Shown one piece after another: positions 1 through 5,101 of a stretch of 5,101 nt of DNA; position 1 is the first letter of the stretch; every line of letters starts with the position of its first letter. The position numbers were made by a program, and so were the translations under genes. The stretch is from Candidatus Nanopelagicaceae bacterium. Lineage in GTDB: Bacteria; Actinomycetota; Actinomycetes; Nanopelagicales; Nanopelagicaceae. The notes under the pieces are model-generated. The model was not told the DNA's origin and did no database searches. It saw nothing but the letters and a program-made list of their open reading frames with translations. The DNA is taken from NCBI GenBank assembly GCA_023262125.1, contig JALRDT010000050.1, forward strand, positions 1 through 5,101, written 5' to 3'.

Positions 1-906
1 AATCCTGAGTCCTGGAAAAAAGCAATTAAGCCAAATACCAACGCGTTCTTTGGGGAAACAATCGCTAATCCAAAGAATGAAATTCTGGATATCGAAGCAA
101 TTGCAAAAGTAGCGCATGAAAATGGCTTGCCTTTAATTGTAGATAATACTGTTGCAACTCCATTTTTGATAAAGCCGATCGAACATGGTGCAGATGTAGT
201 TGTTCATTCAGCAACTAAATTCTTATCTGGACATGGAAATGCGGTAGTTGGTGCAATCGTTGATTCAGGAAAATTCAATTACGCAAATTACCCTGAAAAA
301 TTCAAGAACTTCAATCAGCCAGATCCTTCATATCATGGCCTGGTATACGCTGCGGCATTAGGTGAAGGTTCTGCATTTGGCGCAAATCTCTCTTACATTT
401 TTAAGATTAGATTAACTTTGCTACGTGATATTGGAGCTGCAGTTTCACCATTTAATGCATGGTTATTGGCTCAAGGTTTGGAAACATTGTCACTAAGAAT
501 TGAAAGACACGTCGAAAATGCAAAGGCAATTGCGGAATGGCTTGAAAAGCATCCGGATGTAGAGAAAGTCAACTATGCAAGCTTGCCTTCTTCGAAGTGG
601 AATTCACTTGCTAAGAAATATTCTCCGAAAGGTTCGGGAGCAGTGCTCTCATTTGAATTAAAGGGTGGTGTTGAAGCAGGTAAGAAATTTGTTGAATCTC
701 TTAAACTATTTAGTCACGTAGCGAATATCGGAGATGTTCGTTCATTGGTCATTCACCCAGCAACTACCACCCACTCACAACTATCTCCAGAAGAGCAATT
801 GGCTTCTGGTGTGACTCCTGGTCTGGTGCGTTTAAGCCTTGGTCTTGAAAATATCGAAGATATCAAGGGCGATCTTGAGGCAGGTTTTAAAGCCATAAAG
901 GCGTAA
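1..906 (+). CDS. metY: O-acetylhomoserine sulfhydrylase (aminocarboxypropyltransferase), 5'-truncated
   Basis: This is a cytosolic PLP enzyme of the Cys/Met metabolism family (fold type I) that makes homocysteine from O-acetylhomoserine and sulfide in methionine synthesis. The frame is open from base 1, so the start lies outside the window; 301 residues are visible of about 430 usual in the family. In fragment numbering, D48 in VDNTVATP is the expected pyridine-nitrogen ligand. K73 in HSATKFLSGHG (bases 217-219) is the expected Schiff-base lysine. R277 in LVRLSLGLE fits the substrate carboxylate-binding arginine. The segment around ANIGDVRSLVIHPATTTHSQL is typical of the MetY branch rather than cystathionine gamma-synthase or lyase. 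The TTG at 127 is internal, not a start. The C-terminus is complete and is followed within 10 bases by a strong terminator, so this is the last gene of its unit; metX is not seen downstream. Family assignment is firm; the exact choice within the family is slightly less so. Confidence 0.87.
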   Translation, partial: NPESWKKAIKPNTNAFFGETIANPKNEILDIEAIAKVAHENGLPLIVDNTVATPFLIKPIEHGADVVVHSATKFLSGHGNAVVGAIVDSGKFNYANYPEKFKNFNQPDPSYHGLVYAAALGEGSAFGANLSYIFKIRLTLLRDIGAAVSPFNAWLLAQGLETLSLRIERHVENAKAIAEWLEKHPDVEKVNYASLPSSKWNSLAKKYSPKGSGAVLSFELKGGVEAGKKFVESLKLFSHVANIGDVRSLVIHPATTTHSQLSPEEQLASGVTPGLVRLSLGLENIEDIKGDLEAGFKAIKA

Positions 907-914
907 ATCGAGGG

Positions 915-958
915 CTAATACCCCGCTATCACTCCTCGATAGCGGGGTATTAGTTTTT
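915..958 (+). terminator. Rho-independent terminator of metY
   Basis: A perfect 16-bp stem (915-930 with 938-953, arms CTAATACCCCGCTATC and GATAGCGGGGTATTAG) closes on a 7-base loop and is followed by TTTTT at 954-958. It begins 8 bases after the metY stop codon. There is no T-run on the opposite side, so it should work only for + strand transcripts. It separates metY from the downstream pair, which therefore needs its own promoter. Confidence 0.95.
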
Positions 959-967
959 CTAGCCATC

Positions 968-976
968 TATTAAAGT
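968..976 (+). promoter_or_regulatory. Possible -10 region for the coiled-coil/acyltransferase pair
   Basis: Only 46 bases lie between the end of the metY terminator and the next start codon, so a promoter for the downstream pair should fall here or overlap the hairpin. The best -10 match is within TATTAAAGT, with TAAAGT at 971-976 fitting TAnnnT. No good -35 is seen; its expected position falls in the right arm of the terminator. This is inferred from position more than from sequence. Confidence 0.3.
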
Positions 977-991
977 AGCCCTTCTGAAAAC

Positions 992-997
992 AAGGAG
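992..997 (+). promoter_or_regulatory. Ribosome binding site for the coiled-coil gene
   Basis: AAGGAG at 992-997 lies 7 bases before the ATG at 1005. It is a strong Shine-Dalgarno match and fixes that start. Confidence 0.85.
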
Positions 998-1004
998 TTT
1001 TTAA

Positions 1005-1796
1005 ATGGCAAAGAAAAACGGTTTCTTCAACTGGGTCGGCTATAAAGAAGAGACAGAACCATCTATGTCATCCGTTGATCGTATTCGCGAACTAGAAGCG
1101 CAATTAGCTGATCTACGTTCAAGAAGAGATATTCGTTCTTTATCTCGTGAAGAATTTGAAATTCTTGCAACCGAAACTGCAGTTGCAATGATTAAATCAG
1201 CTCAGATTCGTGAATCAAAGGCGCAAGCTGCATCTGATCGATTAGTCAATGAGACTCAACGCCAATCCAAAGAGGCTATCGAAGCTGCACAAGAAAAAGC
1301 GCAATCTATTCTTAATGGCGCAGAGGCGCGTGGTCGTAAGTATATAAAGGCTGCGGAAGATGAGGCAGCCGAAAAAATAGAGCAAGCTGAAATTGCTGCT
1401 GAAGATTTGATTGATCAAAAGAAGCGAGAAGGTTCCGCACTCTTAACTTCCGCAAGAAGAGAAGGCGAACAAATCATCGGCGAAGCAACTCAAGATGTAC
1501 TCGAGTATCGTCAATGGCTTAATGGAGTCATGGAAGAAGCTGGCAGACTCTATAAAATTCAAACTCAATCTTTAGATGCTGCACAAGAAGCGATTCATGC
1601 AAGCCGAAATCGTCTGGAAAGCGCATACAGCAGGCTAGCAGAATTGCGCAGTAACGTACTTGAGAACATTAAAGAAGATGGCAGATTAGTCACAAGCCAA
1701 CCAATTCGAGTAAAGAGCGAACGTGCAAAACCTGCACTCTCTGCTCCAAAGAAGAAGCCGGCTAAGAAATCTGCAGCTGCTAAAAAGAAAAAGTAG
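1005..1796 (+). CDS. DivIVA-like coiled-coil protein with hendecad repeats and Lys-rich tail
   Basis: The 263-residue protein is cytosolic, with no signal peptide or membrane helix. After a short basic/aromatic N-terminus (KKNGFFNWVGY, residues 3-13) comes a short coil at about 24-42 and a long helical region at about 48-223. Residues 77-164 divide cleanly into eight 11-residue units with hydrophobic pairs at positions 4-5 and usually Ala at position 8. The C-terminus (about 236-263) is basic and ends in PAKKSAAAKKKK. The pattern resembles actinobacterial DivIVA/Wag31-like and Scy-like scaffolds of cell growth and division, but the usual N-terminal DivIVA membrane-binding motif is not seen, so it is unlikely to be the canonical DivIVA. 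F-type ATPase b-subunit-like rods have similar repeats but need a membrane helix, absent here. A structural role in cell envelope organisation is an inference, supported weakly by the acyltransferase 3 bases downstream. The start is set by a good ribosome binding site. Confidence 0.8.
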   Translation: MAKKNGFFNWVGYKEETEPSMSSVDRIRELEAQLADLRSRRDIRSLSREEFEILATETAVAMIKSAQIRESKAQAASDRLVNETQRQSKEAIEAAQEKAQSILNGAEARGRKYIKAAEDEAAEKIEQAEIAAEDLIDQKKREGSALLTSARREGEQIIGEATQDVLEYRQWLNGVMEEAGRLYKIQTQSLDAAQEAIHASRNRLESAYSRLAELRSNVLENIKEDGRLVTSQPIRVKSERAKPALSAPKKKPAKKSAAAKKKK

Positions 1797-1799
1797 TTA

Positions 1800-3542
1800 A
1801 TGACAGCCCCGAAAGGGATTCGCTATATCCCCGCTATCGATGGCTTGCGTGCAATTGCCGTCATTGCGGTGCTGCTTTATCACCTTGGATTTAGTTGGAT
1901 TCCCGGAGGCTTTTTAGGCGTAGACCTTTTCTTTGTTATATCGGGTTATGTAATTACCCGCCTATTACTTGATTCCATTCAAAGATCTGGTGGATTAGAT
2001 CTTCGTGGCTTTTATGCAGGGCGAATTCGTCGCCTTCTTCCGCCGTTGCTATTTATGTTGGTTATTACCGCAATCTTTGTAGGAGTATGGGCGCCAGATT
2101 CAATGCGTCGATTTCTGACCGATGCTCCCTTTGCTTTAACTGGACTAATGAACTGGTGGTTAGTATTTAAAGAGCAAGATTATTTTGAAAGTTTTGGCAG
2201 ACCACCACTATTGCAACACACTTGGTCATTAGGTGTGGAGGCCCAGTACTACTTGGTTTGGCCTTTGATTCTACTTTTTGTATTAAAAGTTTTTGGCAAA
2301 AAAGTTATTCCGACTGCAGCTTTAGCAATCGCTACTTTCTCTGGAATTGCCCTATTTCTAGCTTCAGTTCGTGCGGATATTTCGGCTACACAAGATATTA
2401 GCCACGTTTATTTCGGTACTGATACTCACTCAATTGGTCTATTTCTTGGATCAGCCTTAGCGGTCAGTTGGATTCCACAAAACTTAAGAATAAATATTGA
2501 AAAACGTGCACAAGACTTTATTGATTTTATCGGCGTCTTCGGCCTGCTTGGAATTCTTACGTCCTTCTTATTTATTCAAGAGGCAGATCCAACTGCTTAT
2601 CGAATTGCATTTCCTTTAGTTGGAATTTTTGGAAGTGCAATCATTATGTCGATTGTGCACCCAGCTTCAAGATGTGCACCATTATTGCAACATCCATTCT
2701 TAGTTTGGATTGGTGAAAGATCCTATGCGATTTACCTTTGGCATTGGATTGTCTTTCAAGTAACTAGACCTGCCCAAGATTTAACAGGCTCTACTTGGGC
2801 TCTCTATTTATTCCGTATTTTGGTGGTCTTTGCTCTTGCAGATATCTCTCAAAGATGGATTGAAGTTCCGGTGCGAAATGGCGCAATCTCAAATTGGTTG
2901 CGAGGTATGAAATATCGAACCAAAGAGGTTCAGCGACGACAAAAAGCTACAGCTGGATTAACAGTTCTGGCTCTAATTGCGACAATCACCGTCGTAAGCA
3001 ATAATGCAATCACAATCGCAGATAAAAATAATGCCGTTGTAAAGCAAATGTTTAAAGATGATCAAGTTGCCACAATCAGCAAAATAGATGGACTTTGGGT
3101 AGTTGGAGACTCAGTAATTCTTGGGATTAGAAATGAGCTCGAGTCTAAAGAACACATTGGGTTAATCAATGCTCGAGTTGGACGTCAAGCAGGGGAATTA
3201 CTCGAAATAATCAAAAAAGATAAAGCCAAAATGCAGGGCATGAAGACTGTAATCAACTTAGGAAATAACAACAGGCTGGTTGATACTGAAGTCGCAGAAA
3301 TCTTTTTTGAACTTAAAGATCAACCATTAGTGGTTGTAGTTAATACTGCCGTGCCCAGAACTTGGAGAGATGAGAATAATCAAATAATTCAACGTGAGTC
3401 GATGAATTATCCAAATATTAAAATTGCTGATTGGGCTTTAAAATCAGAAAACCACCCGGAGTATTTTGCTCCGGATGGCGTTCATCTGATTCCTGCGGGT
3501 ATCTCAGCCTATGTAGCTGAGATTATTAATTACTTATATTGA
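1800..3542 (+). CDS. OafA-type membrane acyltransferase with C-terminal SGNH domain
   Basis: This 580-residue membrane protein would transfer acyl groups, commonly acetyl, to an extracytoplasmic sugar polymer. Residues ~8-350 are an acyltransferase-3 domain with about ten membrane helices. Hallmarks are IDGLRAIAV with H28, GGFLGVDLFFVISGY (36-50), the FYAGRIRRLLP block (71-81), and H140/E147 in LQHTWSLGVEAQYYLVWP. A further helix at ~383-402 leads to an outer SGNH hydrolase-like domain. There GDSV carries S438, G461 lies in RVGRQAG, GNN (488-490) stands for the GxN block, and DGVH gives D559 and H562. All catalytic blocks appear present, so the domain should be active. Relatives with this fusion modify cell-wall glycans, O-antigen or exopolysaccharide; the substrate here cannot be read. 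It starts 3 bases after the preceding stop with no clear ribosome binding site, suggesting translational coupling. Its 3' end overlaps the opposing gene by 13 bases. Confidence 0.93.
   Translation: MTAPKGIRYIPAIDGLRAIAVIAVLLYHLGFSWIPGGFLGVDLFFVISGYVITRLLLDSIQRSGGLDLRGFYAGRIRRLLPPLLFMLVITAIFVGVWAPDSMRRFLTDAPFALTGLMNWWLVFKEQDYFESFGRPPLLQHTWSLGVEAQYYLVWPLILLFVLKVFGKKVIPTAALAIATFSGIALFLASVRADISATQDISHVYFGTDTHSIGLFLGSALAVSWIPQNLRINIEKRAQDFIDFIGVFGLLGILTSFLFIQEADPTAYRIAFPLVGIFGSAIIMSIVHPASRCAPLLQHPFLVWIGERSYAIYLWHWIVFQVTRPAQDLTGSTWALYLFRILVVFALADISQRWIEVPVRNGAISNWLRGMKYRTKEVQRRQKATAGLTVLALIATITVVSNNAITIADKNNAVVKQMFKDDQVATISKIDGLWVVGDSVILGIRNELESKEHIGLINARVGRQAGELLEIIKKDKAKMQGMKTVINLGNNNRLVDTEVAEIFFELKDQPLVVVVNTAVPRTWRDENNQIIQRESMNYPNIKIADWALKSENHPEYFAPDGVHLIPAGISAYVAEIINYLY
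3501..3523. terminator. Possible hairpin terminator at the convergent junction
   Basis: ATCTCAGC (3501-3508) and GCTGAGAT (3516-3523) form a perfect 8-bp stem with a 7-base loop. It lies within the last codons of the acyltransferase gene and 6 bases past the stop of the opposing gene. On the + strand it is followed by an A/T-rich stretch without a clean T-run; on the - strand there is no T-run. It is the only hairpin I see where both units must end, but it is weak as a classic terminator. Confidence 0.35.
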
Positions 3543-4273
3543 CCTGGAAGTCCGAAAACTTTTCCTTCAGCTTTCTGCCCATCAACATAAACTGCTGAGA
3601 TCTTAAATGACATCCAGCCTTCTGTATCGCTCTTTGTGATGTCATATTCAGTAACGTCAGTGCCAACCATAGCTACTTCGCTGAATTCTCCACCATTAGA
3701 TGAGAATTCAATGCTGTAACCCTTCAGGCCTTCTGCTGCAGTTGTCTGATCCCAGAAAATTGTTGCTCCGTCTGCTGTGTAATGTGCAACGATTCCAAGT
3801 GGGGCTGCAGTAGTTGAAACAGTTGCAGATGTTGATTCTGTTGGAGTTGCTTCTGCAGTTGGTGATGTTGTTTCAGTAGGTGTAGCAGTTTCGTTTGATT
3901 CAGATCCATTTGATAAAACAATTGCACCAAGTGCAAGAATTCCAATTACAACTGCAAGTACTACGCGATTTGAACCACCTTGCTTCTTTGCAGGTGCCGC
4001 TGCTTTCGCCGCTGCAACAGGCGCTGCAACAGGCGCTGCACTAGTTACTGCTACTGCTGGAGTAGAAACTTTCTTTGCAGGAGCTTTCTTAGCAACTTTC
4101 TTTGCTGCTGCTTTCTTAACAACTTTTTTAGCGGGAGCTTTCTTAGCAACCTTCTTAACTGCAGCTTTCTTGGCAGATGCCTTCTTAACAACTTTCTTAG
4201 CAGGTGCCTTCTTTGCTGCTTTCTTAGCAGGCGCTTTCTTCGCGGCCTTCTTTGCAACTTTCTTTGTAGCCAC
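3530..4273 (-). CDS. Membrane protein: Lys/Ala repeat tail, one helix, Thr/Ser linker, Fn3-like domain
   Basis: I do not recognise a named family for the whole 247-residue protein. Residues 1-69 are almost only K, A, V and P, with KKAPAKK at 12, 21, 44 and 62, like histone H1 or AlgP-type C-terminal tails that bind DNA. An Ala/Pro/Val stretch (71-95) leads to a single hydrophobic helix (about 104-121, RVVLAVVIGILALGAIVL). A Thr/Ser/Glu/Pro linker (122-157) with TPTE/TPTES units follows. Residues ~158-240 look like a fibronectin type III domain (IFWDQ, GYSIEFSSNGGEF, SFKISAVYVDGQ). By the positive-inside rule the basic tail is cytoplasmic and the Fn3 domain outside. The start is GTG: an in-frame TAA sits directly before it and AGGAG lies 6 bases upstream, so no longer start is possible. 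It lies 41 bases after rdgB, probably co-transcribed. A role linking nucleoid and envelope is inference; RNA or acidic polymer binding is also possible. Confidence 0.85.
   Translation of the reverse strand: MATKKVAKKAAKKAPAKKAAKKAPAKKVVKKASAKKAAVKKVAKKAPAKKVVKKAAAKKVAKKAPAKKVSTPAVAVTSAAPVAAPVAAAKAAAPAKKQGGSNRVVLAVVIGILALGAIVLSNGSESNETATPTETTSPTAEATPTESTSATVSTTAAPLGIVAHYTADGATIFWDQTTAAEGLKGYSIEFSSNGGEFSEVAMVGTDVTEYDITKSDTEGWMSFKISAVYVDGQKAEGKVFGLPGQYK
4070..4264 (-). repeat. Degenerate Lys/Ala-coding repeats
   Basis: The region encodes residues 4-68 of the membrane protein as imperfect short units built from AAGAAAGC/AAGAAAGT-type Lys codon pairs alternating with Ala, Val and Pro codons. On the + strand it shows as recurring CTTTCTTAGCA and similar words. 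Such tracts expand and contract easily, so tail length may vary between strains. Confidence 0.85.
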
Positions 4274-4279
4274 TTAGTT

Positions 4280-4284
4280 CTCCT
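4280..4284 (-). promoter_or_regulatory. Ribosome binding site deciding a GTG start
   Basis: AGGAG on the - strand lies 6 bases before the GTG at 4273-4271. Together with the in-frame TAA immediately before the GTG it fixes the start of the Lys/Ala-tail protein. Confidence 0.85.
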
Positions 4285-4314
4285 AAATAATTTGGCTTAA
4301 TAACTGGGGAAATT

Positions 4315-4902
4315 TTAGCCGATTATGTATGGAGCGATGGCTCGCATCGCTTTACCGCGATGACTAATTGCATCTTTTTCCTGCGCAGAAAGCTCGGCGG
4401 ATGAGCAATTCAAGCCATCTGGCTGGAAAAGTGGGTCATAACCAAAGCCACCAGTGCCTTTTAATTGATGCAAGATCTTGCCGTAAAAGCGCCCCTCTTC
4501 TACTTTTTCAAAGCCATCAGGGCGAACATATGCAGCTACACAAATGAAATAGGCGCCTCGTTTTTCATCAGGCACATCTCTTAATTCAAGGAGCAATTTT
4601 TCATTATTTGCCTCATCGCCTTTTCCCGAATATCGAGCTGAAAAAAGTCCCGGCGCTCCATTTAGCGCATCGACACATATCCCACTGTCATCTGCTAAAG
4701 CAGAATGTCCAGTTAATTTACAAACCGTTCGCGCTTTCAAAAGAGAATTTTCTTCAAAAGTTTCCCCAGTTTCTTCAATGTCACCGATATCTGGAAAAAC
4801 GTCAAGTCCAACTACTTCCAAATTTGTGGCTCCAAATTCCGCCAGAATCCGACGAAACTCAATTACTTTGCCGGAATTTTTAGTTGCTAAAACTAATTTC
4901 AT
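4315..4902 (-). CDS. rdgB: RdgB/HAM1 non-canonical purine NTP pyrophosphatase (dITP/XTP)
   Basis: A cytosolic house-cleaning enzyme that hydrolyses ITP, dITP and XTP to monophosphates and pyrophosphate, keeping deaminated purines out of DNA and RNA. The 195-residue length is normal for the family. Signature blocks run in order: LATKNSGKV near the N-terminus (5-13), ETGETFEENSLLKA (44-57), ADDSGICVDALNGAPG (70-85) with the acidic metal/catalytic pair D71-D72, GGFGYDPLF (151-159) for base recognition, and SAELSAQEKDAISHRGKA (168-185) with the conserved S-H-R. The ATG matches the family N-terminus. No Shine-Dalgarno sequence is seen before it; the ATG overlaps the rph stop as ATGA (4902-4899), so translation is probably coupled to rph, a common arrangement of these two genes in actinobacteria. 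Confidence 0.97.
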   Translation of the reverse strand: MKLVLATKNSGKVIEFRRILAEFGATNLEVVGLDVFPDIGDIEETGETFEENSLLKARTVCKLTGHSALADDSGICVDALNGAPGLFSARYSGKGDEANNEKLLLELRDVPDEKRGAYFICVAAYVRPDGFEKVEEGRFYGKILHQLKGTGGFGYDPLFQPDGLNCSSAELSAQEKDAISHRGKAMRAIAPYIIG

Positions 4903-4961
4903 GAAAGTGAATTAATTTGTAACTTAGCCAGCTCTGCGCAGCCTTCAACTGCCAAATCCAG
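4899..4961 (-). CDS. rph: RNase PH, 3'-terminal fragment; frame lost upstream
   Basis: Reading the frame whose TGA overlaps the rdgB start as ATGA gives LDLAVEGCAELAKLQINSLS. This matches the usual C-terminal helix of RNase PH, the phosphorolytic 3'-to-5' exoribonuclease that trims tRNA ends. Gene order (rph then rdgB) and the 4-base overlap support it. Upstream of about 4961 the expected VEVQGTAE-type block is absent, and the frame hits a stop at 5018-5016, with further stops to the edge. So only about 20 of the ~240 codons are recognisable. The loss may reflect an assembly chimera at a contig end, an insertion or rearrangement, or several sequence errors. The identity rests on a short segment plus context. 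Confidence 0.65.
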   Translation of the reverse strand: MDLAVEGCAELAKLQINSLS

Positions 4962-5101
4962 TTCATGAACCCATTGATCTTGTGACGACCGAATCCACAA
5001 CGAGCCCTCAACCAGTCAACCTCATAGACACTAATACACCAACTGAACACATTCGAGAATCCAACGAACATACAACAATCATTGACCAATCTAATCACAA
5101 C
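4962..5101. other. A/C-rich terminal segment with no recognised gene
   Basis: Bases 4971-5101 contain 51 A, 42 C, 14 G and 24 T on the + strand, so A+C is about 71%, unlike the coding sequence to its left. By position it should hold the RNase PH C-terminal domain, but no frame shows RNase PH motifs. A 72-codon frame is open on the - strand without a recognisable protein family. I see no tRNA, rRNA or clear repeat. Confidence 0.55.

Noticed and set aside
127..906. TTG at 127 as the start of a 259-residue protein
   Set aside because: The frame is open to base 1 and the residues before 127 fit the family, so this is an internal codon of a gene cut by the window edge.
936..1840. 12-base complementarity between the metY terminator (936-947) and the start of the acyltransferase gene (1829-1840)
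   Set aside because: About one 12-base inverted match is expected by chance in a window of this size, and it does not extend further, so RNA pairing is not supported.
3980..4300. A 106-codon Cys/Leu/Arg-rich open frame on the + strand, and a 68-codon Arg/Leu-rich one on the - strand (4051-4257), across the Lys/Ala repeat
   Set aside because: Both are alternative-frame readings of the repetitive Lys/Ala codons. Their composition is an artefact of the repeat, and they lack a supporting start context.
4880..5098. A 72-codon - strand open frame covering the right end
   Set aside because: It overlaps the rdgB start and the better-supported rph C-terminus in another frame, shows no recognisable motif, and is short enough to be open by chance.
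4971..5101. Possible 3' end of a 23S rRNA or rRNA spacer on the - strand, from local resemblance such as GTGTTCAG and GGTTGAGGGCTCG
   Set aside because: Conserved rRNA would match over long stretches; here only scattered short words match, and the required helices are not evident. A BLASTN or Rfam search would settle it.

Overview
The window looks like a piece of a low-GC actinobacterial chromosome, possibly from the small-genome freshwater (acI / Nanopelagicales-like) group. This is inferred from AT-rich codon use, tight gene packing, an rph-rdgB gene order, an actinobacterial-type OafA acyltransferase with an SGNH tail, and a DivIVA-like coiled-coil protein. No rRNA or complete marker gene is present, so the placement is tentative.

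Left part (1-960): the C-terminal 301 codons of a PLP-dependent O-acetylhomoserine sulfhydrylase (metY), open at the left edge and closed by a near-perfect intrinsic terminator. Middle (1005-3542, + strand): a two-gene unit with a 3-base gap. It encodes a DivIVA-like coiled-coil protein with a run of 11-residue repeats and a lysine-rich tail, then a membrane acyltransferase fused to an SGNH esterase domain.

Right part (3530-4961, - strand): rph (only the last ~20 codons recognisable), then rdgB (inosine/xanthosine triphosphate pyrophosphatase), then a bitopic membrane protein. That protein joins a histone-H1-like Lys/Ala repeat tail to a single membrane helix, a Ser/Thr linker and a fibronectin-III-like domain. 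rph and rdgB overlap by 4 bases, and 41 bases separate rdgB from the membrane protein gene, so the three probably form one transcription unit. This unit meets the + strand pair tail to tail with a 13-base overlap.

The most interesting item is the Lys/Ala-tail membrane protein, whose layout suggests a link between nucleoid and envelope. The coiled-coil protein 1.7 kb away carries a short tail of the same kind. The last ~140 bases are odd: the rph frame is lost at a 10-base palindrome, and the sequence beyond is A/C-rich on the + strand with no recognised gene. This could be a contig-end chimera or a real break.
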